DNA from: Cloacimonetes bacterium UBA5210
GTDB lineage: Bacteria; Cloacimonadota; Cloacimonadia; Cloacimonadales; Cloacimonadaceae
Assembly: GCA_002412625.1 (NCBI GenBank)
Contig: DHVK01000032.1
Location: 41,650-105,649, forward strand
Direction: 5' to 3'
Length of the DNA: 64,000 nt
Positions 54,501 through 64,000 of this stretch are shown here, piece by piece. The translations under genes and the position numbers were made by a program. Under the pieces are notes generated by a model that saw only the letters and a list, made by a program, of their open reading frames with translations, ran no database searches and had not been told where the DNA came from. Every line of letters starts with the position of its first letter. Position 1 is the stretch's first letter.

Positions 54501-54602
54501 AATAGATACAATAGGTGGCTTCAATTCCAGTGCATGATTTGGGTTTAAGTTCTTTCGAAAGTAATAGATACAATAGGTGGCTTGAACTCCAGTGCATGAT
54601 TT
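54501..54602. repeat. Pair of 40-base direct repeats, 62-base period
   Basis: AATAGATACAATAGGTGGCT and the following 20 bases occur at 54501-54540 and 54563-54602 with two mismatches, separated by 22 bases. There are only two copies. The rest of the 931-base gap before gyrB shows no credible gene. Confidence 0.9.
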
Positions 54603-54725
54603 TGGATAAAATGTCGGGGTACCCGCAGGGCAGAAAATAAGAGCAAAATTACGCCACTTAGAGTGGTACTTCATAACACGATGCTATACAAGCAATTACA
54701 GCCGCAAAATTTATCTCGAAAGTTC

Positions 54726-54754
54726 TTGACAAATACGGCATATCATTTTATCTG
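54726..54754 (+). promoter_or_regulatory. Possible gyrB promoter
   Basis: TTGACA (54726-54731) is followed 17 bases later by TATCTG, a poor -10. It is about 115 bases upstream of the gyrB ATG, in AT-rich DNA. The -35 is convincing, the rest is not. Confidence 0.3.
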
Positions 54755-54844
54755 ACAACAATATAAGGATGTTTGCACATACAATGTTTTCAGGTGCTCT
54801 CAAACATGGTACTAAATACGATGTAAACATATAGGAGACAATAG

Positions 54845-56746
<1,902 letters not shown>

Positions 56747-56757
56747 TGGAGATATAG

Positions 56758-59382
56758 ATGTCTGATAATAGCAGAATTATCCCTACTCAGATAGAAGAGT
56801 ACCTCAAGCAAGCCTATCTGGATTATTCGATGAGCGTGATCGTAGCTCGCGCTTTGCCGGATATCCGGGATGGACTGAAACCTTCTCAGCGGCGCATCAT
56901 CTTTGCCATGCACGAGCTGAACCTTAGCCCCGGCGGACACTTCCGTAAGTGCGCCAAGATCGCCGGCGATACCTCCGGTAACTATCACCCCCACGGTGAA
57001 CAAGTGGTGTATCCCACTTTGGTGCGTATGGCACAGCCCTGGAACATGCGCTATCAACTGATCGATGGCCAGGGAAACTACGGCTCCATCGATGGCGACC
57101 CGCCTGCGGCCATGCGTTATACCGAGGCTCGCATGCAGAAGATCACCATCGAACTTCTGGCCGAGCTGGAAAAGGATACAGTAGATTTTAAAAGCAACTA
57201 CGACGAAACCAGAAAAGAACCGGTAGTATTTCCCAGCCGCGTGCCAAACCTCTTGGTCAACGGCTCTTCCGGAATCGCGGTCGGTATGGCTACAAACATG
57301 CCCCCGCACAATGTGGGAGAGATCTGCGACGCAATCGTCGCCATGATCGATAACCCGGATTTGGAACCGCTGGAACTGCTGCAATACATCAAAGGACCGG
57401 ATTTCCCCATGGGCGGCATCATCCTGGGCAGCGAGGGCATTCGGGACTACTTCGAAACCGGGCGCGGCAGACTGCTGGTGCGCGGGGAAATCGAGGTGGA
57501 GACCCTGCCGAACGACAGCGAGCGCTTGATTATTCGCTCGATCCCGTATCAGGTGACCACTTCGCTCTTGATCGATCGCATGGTGGAACTGGTGAAGGAC
57601 AAAAAGATCGAAGGCATCAGCGATATTCGCGATGAATCCGGCAGAGACGGGATGCGCGTGATTATTCAGGTGAAGCGCAATCATGATGCCAATGTCGTAA
57701 AAAACCTGCTTTACAAATACTCTCAGTTGCAAAGCACCTTTGGGGTGATCAATCTCTGCCTCATCGATGGAGTTCCGAAAGTGGTGAATATGAAAGACAT
57801 GATCGCCAATTTCATCGAGTTCCGTCATGATGTGGTGTTACGCAGAACCCAATTTGAATTGCGCAACGCTGAAGCCCGGATGCACATCCTGGAAGGCTTC
57901 CGCATTGCTCTGGATAATCTGGATGAAGTGATCGCCACTATCCGCGGATCCAAGACTCCGCCCGAAGCCAGCATATCCCTGCAAGAGAAGTTCGGGCTTT
58001 CCGAGATTCAGGCCAAGGCCATCTTGGAAATGCGCTTGCAACGCCTCACCGGTATGGAACTGGAAAAGATCGAAGAAGAGTATCGTGAACTGATGAAAAC
58101 CATCGAGCGCCTTCGCGAGTTAGTCGCGAATCGCGAATCACGGATGGAAGTGGTTAAACAAGAGACCAGTGATCTGGGCGAGAAATATGGCGATGCCCGC
58201 CGCACCTCAATCATCGAAGGCCACGGTGGCAGCTTCAATATGGAAGATCTGATCGCGGACGAGATGATGGTGGTTACCATTACTCACGACGGCTATGTAA
58301 AACGCCTGCCGGTGGATACCTACAAGGTTCAGGGCAGAGGCGGCAAAGGCCTGAGTGCTTCCAACCTGAAGGAGAAGGACTTTATCCAATATCTCTTTGT
58401 AGCCAGCGCTCATTCCTACATCCTGCTCTTTACCGACCATGGCAGATGTCACTGGATCAAGGTTTACGAGATTCCGGAAGCCAGCCGCACGGCGCGAGGC
58501 AAAGCGATCGTGAACCTGGTGAAGTTCTCTGAAGATGAAAAGATCAAAGCCTTCGTAACGCTGAAGAACTTCCACCCCAAACAAAGCATCGTGATGTGCA
58601 CCCGCAATGGTCTGGTTAAAAAGACTTCGCTGGTGGCGTATTCTCACCCGCGTGCCAATGGCATCAGAGCCATCAAACTGATGGACGGTGACGAACTGAT
58701 CGATGCCAGAATCTCCGAAGCCGGCGACGACATCCTGCTCGCTACCCGCAATGGCTATTGCAACCGCTTCTGCGAGACTGATATTCGCTCAATGGGCAGA
58801 GTAACCAAGGGCGTGCGCGGTATTCGCCTGAGAGATGATGACTATGTGATCTCCATGACCTTGGTGAGCATGCAACAAAAGCAGGAAAATGGGGATTCAA
58901 GTGCCACAATCCTGACCGTGAGCGAAAACGGCTATGGCAAACGGACGGATGCCTCCAGCTATCCTGTCACCAAACGCGGCTCCAAGGGCGTAATCACCCT
59001 GAAAACCACGACTCGCAACGGACACCTGGCTGCGCTGATGATGGTCAGCGACATCGATGAGCTGATGATCATCACTCACGATGGTATGATCATTCGCCAG
59101 ACAGTCAAAGAAATCTCAACCATCGGTAGAAATACCCAGGGTGTAAGACTGATCAACCTCACCAAAGGCGATAAAGTGCGCGATATCACTTGCGTACCGC
59201 CGGAAGAAGCTGATGAGATTGTGGATAAAGAAGTGGAAGAGCTGAAAAACGCTCCCAAAATAGACCTAAAGGATTTAGCTGCTCAGGATGTGGATGATGG
59301 TTCCGATAACTATGATACCGATCTTGAAGAAGATATGGATGAACCGGATACTGAGATCGATTCCGAAGATACTGACGAGTAG
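56758..59382 (+). CDS. gyrA: DNA gyrase subunit A
   Basis: This is the breakage-reunion subunit of gyrase. The catalytic Tyr121 lies in [10 protein letters not shown]. The C-terminal beta-pinwheel contains a GyrA-box variant, QGRGGKG (about residue 524), which supports gyrase rather than topoisomerase IV. The quinolone-determining stretch reads [14 protein letters not shown]: Gln82 and Pro86 stand where E. coli GyrA has Ser83 and Asp87. The last 30 or so residues are very acidic ([20 protein letters not shown]). The end overlaps the lipoprotein gene that follows. It is cotranscribed with gyrB. Confidence 0.96.
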   Translation: MSDNSRIIPTQIEEYLKQAYLDYSMSVIVARALPDIRDGLKPSQRRIIFAMHELNLSPGGHFRKCAKIAGDTSGNYHPHGEQVVYPTLVRMAQPWNMRYQLIDGQGNYGSIDGDPPAAMRYTEARMQKITIELLAELEKDTVDFKSNYDETRKEPVVFPSRVPNLLVNGSSGIAVGMATNMPPHNVGEICDAIVAMIDNPDLEPLELLQYIKGPDFPMGGIILGSEGIRDYFETGRGRLLVRGEIEVETLPNDSERLIIRSIPYQVTTSLLIDRMVELVKDKKIEGISDIRDESGRDGMRVIIQVKRNHDANVVKNLLYKYSQLQSTFGVINLCLIDGVPKVVNMKDMIANFIEFRHDVVLRRTQFELRNAEARMHILEGFRIALDNLDEVIATIRGSKTPPEASISLQEKFGLSEIQAKAILEMRLQRLTGMELEKIEEEYRELMKTIERLRELVANRESRMEVVKQETSDLGEKYGDARRTSIIEGHGGSFNMEDLIADEMMVVTITHDGYVKRLPVDTYKVQGRGGKGLSASNLKEKDFIQYLFVASAHSYILLFTDHGRCHWIKVYEIPEASRTARGKAIVNLVKFSEDEKIKAFVTLKNFHPKQSIVMCTRNGLVKKTSLVAYSHPRANGIRAIKLMDGDELIDARISEAGDDILLATRNGYCNRFCETDIRSMGRVTKGVRGIRLRDDDYVISMTLVSMQQKQENGDSSATILTVSENGYGKRTDASSYPVTKRGSKGVITLKTTTRNGHLAALMMVSDIDELMIITHDGMIIRQTVKEISTIGRNTQGVRLINLTKGDKVRDITCVPPEEADEIVDKEVEELKNAPKIDLKDLAAQDVDDGSDNYDTDLEEDMDEPDTEIDSEDTDE

Positions 59383-59920
59383 TTTCCTGCTCCTGTTACT
59401 GGCCGGATGCGCTATTGGCGGATATCGGCCGGTACCCGGAGACTACACGGTGGAAGACGGTTTTGCCATTTTCAGGTCGGACAGCCTGTTGGTCGCGGTG
59501 CGGCCTCAGGCCTATCGGGGATCCTCGAGAGATGTTTCTTCCAATTTCTTCTCTTTGTATGTAATGGTGCGCAATATCTCTGGCGTGACAGTGAAACTGC
59601 CCTCATCAGGCTTCAGCATAGTGGCTTCCGGCAGACAGTTCGACTATGTCCCGCTGGATTTGATTTTGGGCAGCTATCAGCAAAACCTGGCTCTGGAGCA
59701 GTGGCAAGATCCCTTTAATTCGGATCCATTGCTTGCAGAAATCAGGGATAAGAATATAGATGCCTATTATGAATTGATGGCTTCTTACTTCTCGTTTGGG
59801 GATTTGCAACCCGGAGCATCCAAAGATGGCTATCTGTTCTATGATAGAGCGGTTGGCCGGGCGCAGGGTTTCGTGTTCGATGCCTTGGGGCAGCCCATAG
59901 CATTTACAAAAGGCAAATGA
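59339..59920 (+). CDS. Putative lipoprotein of unknown function
   Basis: ATG at 59339 gives [16 protein letters not shown], then a hydrophobic stretch ending in lipobox LAGC, so the mature protein should begin with an acylated Cys. Upstream in-frame ATGs (59288, 59312) would add residues ahead of the signal peptide and are less likely. The 193-residue product has a beta-rich domain (SLYVMVRNISGVTVKLPSSG) that resembles no family I can name. It overlaps the gyrA end by 44 bases in another frame, so it probably shares the gyrase transcript. A hairpin follows the stop. Confidence 0.72.
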   Translation: MNRILRSIPKILTSSFLLLLLAGCAIGGYRPVPGDYTVEDGFAIFRSDSLLVAVRPQAYRGSSRDVSSNFFSLYVMVRNISGVTVKLPSSGFSIVASGRQFDYVPLDLILGSYQQNLALEQWQDPFNSDPLLAEIRDKNIDAYYELMASYFSFGDLQPGASKDGYLFYDRAVGRAQGFVFDALGQPIAFTKGK

Positions 59921-59922
59921 TA

Positions 59923-59956
59923 TAAAAAAAAACGGGATCCCAATGTGGATCCCGTT
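59923..59956 (-). terminator. Bidirectional terminator between the gyrase operon and ugd
   Basis: ACGGGATCC / GGATCCCGT form a perfect 9-bp stem with a six-base loop. On the minus strand nine T follow, a strong terminator for ugd. On the plus strand only TTAATTT follows, so it is weaker for the lipoprotein gene. Confidence 0.9.
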
Positions 59957-59980
59957 AATTTATCGTTCGACTACCTGATA

Positions 59981-61303
59981 CTACGGTCTGCCGATGCCGT
60001 AATAGCTGAAGCCCATATCTCTTAGAGCCTGCGGATCATACTGGTTGCGGCCGTCAAAGATCACCGGTTCTTTCATCTCGCCTTTGATGCGCTTAAAATC
60101 CGGGTAGCGGAATTGGCGCCACTCTGTGATCAACAGCATGCCGTCGGCATCCTTCAGCGCTTCATACTCATCATTGCAGAGCGATATTCCCGGTGTATCA
60201 CCAAAGATTCTTCCGGCTTCATGCATTGCCACCGGGTCATAGGCTTTTACCCGGGCACCGAGTTCCAGCAGGGCATTGATGATAACGATCGAGGGGGCTT
60301 CGCGCATGTCGTCCGTTTGGGGTTTGAAGGCCAATCCCCAGATCGCGAAGGTCTTTCCGGCAAGGTCGGTGCCAAAGTGCTTGATCACTTTCTGTACTAG
60401 CAAGCGCTTTTGATCCTTGTTGACCTCTTCCACTGCCTGCAGAATGCGGCTGTCGCAGCTCACTTCAGTGCTCATGTGGATCAAAGCTTTGATGTCCTTG
60501 GGAAAACAGCTTCCACCATAGCCCACGCCGGGGTAGATAAACTTGTAGCCGATGCGGCTGTCGCTGCCGATCCCGTTGCGTACTTCTTCCACGTCCGCGC
60601 CATAGGCGTCACAGAGTCTGGAGATCTCGTTGATGAAGGAAATCTTTGTGGCCAGCAGCGCGTTGGCGGCATACTTGGTCATTTCCGCGGAGCGAATGCT
60701 CATCACAATCACGCGGTCGTGAGTACGGCAAAAGGGGGCATATAGCGTGCGCATGATCTGCGCTGCTTTCTCGCTGTCTGTGCCGATGACCACCCTGTCC
60801 GGCTTCATGAAGTCGTCCAATGCCGCGCCTTCTTTGAGGAATTCGGGGTTTGAGACCACGTCAAACTTATGCTGTACTCCGCGCTTGTTCAGGACTTCCT
60901 GAATCCTGGCTTGCACACGGTCTGCCGTGCCGACCGGGACGGTGGATTTGTCCACGATGATCTTGTAATCATCAATGTATTCTGCGATTTCAGCAGCGGC
61001 ATCAAGTACGTGGGAGAGATCCGCGCTGCCGTCTTCTTCAGGAGGAGTGCCTACGGCGATAAACAGTACTTGGGATTCTTTTACTGCTTGTTCAATCACG
61101 GTGCTAAAGCTAAGCCGTCCTGCCGCGACATTACGGTGAACCATGTTCTCCAAGCCGGGTTCAAAGATAGGGATTTCACCATTCAGCAACATATCTACTT
61201 TGCGTGCGTCTTTATCCACACAGATCACATGGTTGCCCATATCGGCAAAACATGCACCACTGGTAAGCCCCACATAGCCAGAGCCAATCACGGCAAGTTT
61301 CAT
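59981..61303 (-). CDS. ugd: UDP-glucose 6-dehydrogenase
   Basis: This enzyme oxidises UDP-glucose to UDP-glucuronate with two NAD, giving precursors for capsule or exopolysaccharide. The 440 residues show the N-terminal Rossmann motif [17 protein letters not shown], the family block [20 protein letters not shown], and the catalytic Cys266 in [15 protein letters not shown] lies ahead of the start, which overlaps the epimerase stop (ATGA). It is the last gene of the ahcY-antiterminator-epimerase-ugd unit, before a strong terminator. Close relatives use GDP-mannose, but the GGSCFPKD context and length favour UDP-glucose. Confidence 0.92.
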   Translation of the reverse strand: MKLAVIGSGYVGLTSGACFADMGNHVICVDKDARKVDMLLNGEIPIFEPGLENMVHRNVAAGRLSFSTVIEQAVKESQVLFIAVGTPPEEDGSADLSHVLDAAAEIAEYIDDYKIIVDKSTVPVGTADRVQARIQEVLNKRGVQHKFDVVSNPEFLKEGAALDDFMKPDRVVIGTDSEKAAQIMRTLYAPFCRTHDRVIVMSIRSAEMTKYAANALLATKISFINEISRLCDAYGADVEEVRNGIGSDSRIGYKFIYPGVGYGGSCFPKDIKALIHMSTEVSCDSRILQAVEEVNKDQKRLLVQKVIKHFGTDLAGKTFAIWGLAFKPQTDDMREAPSIVIINALLELGARVKAYDPVAMHEAGRIFGDTPGISLCNDEYEALKDADGMLLITEWRQFRYPDFKRIKGEMKEPVIFDGRNQYDPQALRDMGFSYYGIGRP

Positions 61304-62244
61304 ATTTGGTCTCCTAAAAAATCCTTGTAGTATTCAATCACTTGGGCAATACCCTGTTTCAGGGAGTAAGAAGGTTGCCAACCCAATCCGGCTTTGGCTT
61401 TTTCGATGTTTAGCATAGAGCGGCGCAAATCTCCTTCCCGGGCTTCACCTTTCAGCGGTTCCCGGCTAATGCCCAACTGGGCAGAGATCTCATCATAAAG
61501 CCTCCGGGTGGTCGTGGGGATGCAGGTGCCGATGTTGAATGCTTCACCGTTGCCGGTTGAAAAAGCGAGCAGATTTGCCTGCACAACGTCCTTCACAAAC
61601 ACATAGTCGCGGATCATTCCGTCCGGTTCATCCGGGTAAGCGTTTAGCGTGGGGGTTTTACCTTGCAGCAGCATTTCCGTGAAGATCGAGACCACACCGG
61701 CTTCACCATGGGAAACCTGACGTGGGCCGTAAACATTGGCATAACGCAAAACGGTGTAATCCAAGCCGTATTGCTGTTGGTAAAAATAGAGGTAATCTTC
61801 GCCGGCCATCTTGTTGATGCCATATACCGAGAGCGGGCGGGGGTTACAGGTTTCGGTAGTGGGATACTCTTCGGCTTCGCCATACATTGCTCCCCCCGAA
61901 GAGATGTAAACCACCTTCTTCACCCGGTTCTGAGCGCAGGCTTCCAGCAGGTTAATCAGCCCTTTCACGTTGATCTCGGCATCGGTGAGAGGATCTTTGA
62001 TCGAGAGCGGGACAGAGATCTGAGCGGCGTGGTGATCCACGATGTCCGGCTGTTCTTCCGCGATCAGGTTGCGAAGCTCAGGGGCACAAATATCCATCTT
62101 CACAAATCGCGCGTTCGGGTTCAGATTGCGCTCGTAACCCGTGCGCAGGTTGTCCACAATAATCACTTCATGACCCTCACGGATGCAGGCATCTGCTACG
62201 TGAGAGCCGATGAATCCGGCACCGCCGGTAATCAGTATCTTCAT
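61300..62244 (-). CDS. NAD-dependent sugar-nucleotide epimerase/dehydratase, GalE-like
   Basis: An extended short-chain dehydrogenase of 314 residues. The NAD-binding motif is [13 protein letters not shown], the catalytic Tyr141 and Lys145 lie in [10 protein letters not shown], and [15 protein letters not shown] and [10 protein letters not shown] are typical of UDP-glucose 4-epimerases and related enzymes. The exact sugar cannot be told from sequence alone; UDP-glucose, UDP-GlcNAc or UDP-glucuronate are all possible, the last fitting the neighbouring ugd. It overlaps both neighbours by ATGA. Confidence 0.88.
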   Translation of the reverse strand: MKILITGGAGFIGSHVADACIREGHEVIIVDNLRTGYERNLNPNARFVKMDICAPELRNLIAEEQPDIVDHHAAQISVPLSIKDPLTDAEINVKGLINLLEACAQNRVKKVVYISSGGAMYGEAEEYPTTETCNPRPLSVYGINKMAGEDYLYFYQQQYGLDYTVLRYANVYGPRQVSHGEAGVVSIFTEMLLQGKTPTLNAYPDEPDGMIRDYVFVKDVVQANLLAFSTGNGEAFNIGTCIPTTTRRLYDEISAQLGISREPLKGEAREGDLRRSMLNIEKAKAGLGWQPSYSLKQGIAQVIEYYKDFLGDQI

Positions 62245-62816
62245 TCCTCTACCTCTTCGATCTCATAATTGCCGATGATCTTGATGTTTTCCGGTTCGAT
62301 TTTTACCATTACTGCTTGCCGCAGGATCTCTACTTGCAGGCGGATTTCGGTAATCTTGTCGTGGCTTTCCACTACCCCGCGCATGCCCTTCAAAGCTCCC
62401 TTCGTGATCTCCACTTCCAGGCCCTTGGAAAGCCACAGAGTCTTCTGCATCGGAACATCCTTGCTGGTGGCGAAGCACAAGCGGGTAAGATCATCCAGAA
62501 GCTCCTGCTGATTCACCACGCGGATGAAGTTCACGACCAGGCCGGATAGCGCGATGGTCTCCCGCTCTATGAGGGATAGCACCATGAAGATGTATCCGGA
62601 AAACATGGGGGATGTGGTTACCACCTTGCGGCGTTGATAAACGCGCTTGGTTTTTAGCTGGGGAAGGTAATATTGGATCAGGTTTTTGCCGGCATAATCC
62701 GCCACGCGTTTCTCGCAGCGTGGTTTGGTATAAACGACGGTCCAGCGTTGGTGTTCCGGCGGGACAACCAGTTCGCCAAAGAGTTCGTTGATGATTACCG
62801 GTCTGTGGGTTGCCAT
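62241..62816 (-). CDS. NusG-family transcription antiterminator, UpxY/RfaH-like
   Basis: A 191-residue specialised NusG paralogue. The NGN domain (about residues 23-125) has RWTVVYTKPRCEKRVADY and MFSGYIFMVL. The KOW domain (about 135-175) has GLEVEITKGALKGMRGVVE. Such proteins ride on RNA polymerase and allow transcription through long polysaccharide operons, as UpxY does in Bacteroides. Its place just ahead of an epimerase and ugd, overlapping the epimerase start by ATGA, fits that role. It starts nine bases after the ahcY stop. Confidence 0.88.
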   Translation of the reverse strand: MATHRPVIINELFGELVVPPEHQRWTVVYTKPRCEKRVADYAGKNLIQYYLPQLKTKRVYQRRKVVTTSPMFSGYIFMVLSLIERETIALSGLVVNFIRVVNQQELLDDLTRLCFATSKDVPMQKTLWLSKGLEVEITKGALKGMRGVVESHDKITEIRLQVEILRQAVMVKIEPENIKIIGNYEIEEVEE

Positions 62817-62825
62817 ATGGAGCGC

Positions 62826-64000
62826 TTAATAGCGGTAATGATCCGGTTTGAAGGGTCCTTCAATGGGAACCCCGATGTATTCAGCCTGTTTCACGCTCAG
62901 GTGAGTGAGCTTCACGCCCAGTTTGTCCAGATGCAATCTTGCCACTTCTTCATCCAGGTGCTTGGGCAGGGTGTAAACTCCGATCTCGTGGGGGTTTTGC
63001 CACAGCTCCAGCTGAGCCAGAACCTGGTTTGAGAAGGAGCAGCTCATCACGAAGGAGGGATGTCCGGTAGCATTACCCAGGTTCACCAGGCGGCCTTCGG
63101 AAAGCAGGATGATGGCCTTGTCGTTGGGCAAACGGATCAGATCCACCTGGGGTTTGATGTTCTCGCGCGCCACTCCGTCCAGTTCGTAGAGTTTGTTCAC
63201 CTGGATCTCGTTGTCAAAATGCCCGATGTTGCAAACTATAGCGTTGTTCTTCATCTTCAGGATGTGGTCCACGCGGATCACGTCGCAATTTCCGGTGGCG
63301 GTTACAAAGATGTCCGCTGTTTCGACCATGTCGTCCAGGGGGCATACTTCATAGCCTTCCATGGCGGCTTGCAGGGCGCAGATGGGGTCGATCTCGCTGA
63401 TTACTACCCGGGCGCCGAAGCCACGCATGCTCTGGGCACAGCCTTTGCCCACATCACCGTATCCGCAGACCATGACGGTCTTGCCGGCCACCATGATGTC
63501 TGTTCCGCGCTTGATGCCGTCTGCCAGGCTCTCACGGCAGCCATAAAGGTTGTCAAACTTGCTCTTGGTCACACTGTCGTTCACATTGATAGCGGGGAAG
63601 AGCAGTTCTTGCTGTTGAAGCATTTGGTAGAGCCGATGTACGCCGGTGGTGGTTTCTTCGCTGACGCCTTTCAGGTTTTTTGCGGCTCTGTGCCAGCGTG
63701 TGGGGTCTTCCTCCAGGTGCCCGATCAGAAGCTCCTGAACCAGGCGGAATTCATGGTTGTCACTATCCGCTTTGGGTAATACTGCGGTGCGGGAATATAG
63801 CTCTTCAAGGCGGAATCCTTCGTGGATCATCAAGGTGGCATCACCACCGTCGTCCACGATCAGATCGCAATCCGCACCGGGCCAATTGAGCGCTTGAAAT
63901 GTACACCACCAATAGTCTTCCAGGCTTTCGCCTTTCCAGGCAAACACCGGGATGCCGCTTTTGGCGATAGCCGCCGCGGCGTGGTCCTGGGTGCTGAAGA
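62826..64000 (-). CDS. ahcY: Adenosylhomocysteinase, 5'-truncated by the window edge
   Basis: SAHH splits S-adenosylhomocysteine into adenosine and homocysteine, removing the inhibitor of methyltransferases. The frame stays open to the window end ([17 protein letters not shown] precedes the GTG at 63947), so the start lies outside and the GTG is internal. Visible features are [19 protein letters not shown], the NAD-binding [18 protein letters not shown], and the conserved C-terminus KPDHYRY. It is followed by an antiterminator and sugar genes on the same strand, an uncommon neighbourhood. Confidence 0.96.
   Translation of the reverse strand, partial: FSTQDHAAAAIAKSGIPVFAWKGESLEDYWWCTFQALNWPGADCDLIVDDGGDATLMIHEGFRLEELYSRTAVLPKADSDNHEFRLVQELLIGHLEEDPTRWHRAAKNLKGVSEETTTGVHRLYQMLQQQELLFPAINVNDSVTKSKFDNLYGCRESLADGIKRGTDIMVAGKTVMVCGYGDVGKGCAQSMRGFGARVVISEIDPICALQAAMEGYEVCPLDDMVETADIFVTATGNCDVIRVDHILKMKNNAIVCNIGHFDNEIQVNKLYELDGVARENIKPQVDLIRLPNDKAIILLSEGRLVNLGNATGHPSFVMSCSFSNQVLAQLELWQNPHEIGVYTLPKHLDEEVARLHLDKLGVKLTHLSVKQAEYIGVPIEGPFKPDHYRY

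Noticed and set aside
54323..54674. Two short frames (60 and 63 codons) before gyrB
   Set aside because: They overlap direct repeats, have no recognisable domain and poor ribosome sites.

Overview
The window looks like a chromosome segment of a Gram-negative bacterium of the FCB supergroup, most like Candidatus Cloacimonadota (Cloacimonetes). This is inferred, not proven. The grounds are several secreted proteins ending in a type IX secretion (T9SS)-like sorting domain, PorV-like and PorE-like proteins, GWxTD-domain proteins, and housekeeping genes mixed with very large envelope proteins. No transposase, integrase, phage gene, CRISPR array, tRNA or rRNA was recognised.

Layout. 1-8867 (+) is a tightly overlapping operon: infB (5' end outside the window), rbfA, nrnA, truB, ribF, a secreted protein with a sorting domain, a YhaM-like exonuclease and a WalJ-like hydrolase. 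9039-11381 (-) is priA. 11477-22176 (-) is an envelope locus. In transcription order it encodes an outer-membrane-barrel-like protein, a 1.9-kb-residue TPR protein, a small secreted protein, one ExbB/TolQ, two ExbD/TolR and a protein with an AgmX/TonB-like C-terminus, followed by a clear terminator. yraN (+) is divergent from it. 22912-28778 (-) holds dnaE followed by two overlapping GWxTD genes. An M28 peptidase with a sorting domain (-) and a PDZ plus beta-barrel protein (+) come next. 33816-34977 (-) encodes two unrecognised membrane-associated proteins, and 35158-37623 (-) a four-domain persulfide/CoA-disulfide reductase.

38572-53916 (+) is the most striking part. A 4162-residue secreted protein built from about 41 chitobiase C-terminal-like (CHB_HEX_C) repeats, and ending in a sorting domain, is followed at once by a PorV-like barrel and a PorE-like protein (TPR, PD40 propeller, carboxypeptidase-regulatory-like domain, OmpA). 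One terminator ends this apparent operon. gyrB and gyrA (+) follow after a repeat-rich gap, then a lipoprotein gene. 59981-64000 (-) carries ahcY (5' end outside the window), a NusG/UpxY-type antiterminator, a sugar-nucleotide epimerase and UDP-glucose dehydrogenase.

How it fits together. Two systems stand out. One is a probable proton-motive-force-driven trans-envelope machine (ExbB-ExbD-ExbD plus an AgmX-like protein, giant TPR protein and outer-membrane protein) resembling the subunit set of Myxococcus Agl-Glt. The other is a T9SS-like surface-display module in which a giant repeat protein is co-encoded with its likely outer-membrane shuttle and peptidoglycan anchor. Intergenic gaps carry a dispersed imperfect palindrome of about 65 bp (four convincing copies), and the gap before gyrB holds a 98-bp tandem array of nested palindromes. 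Domain boundaries and repeat counts were read by eye and are approximate.
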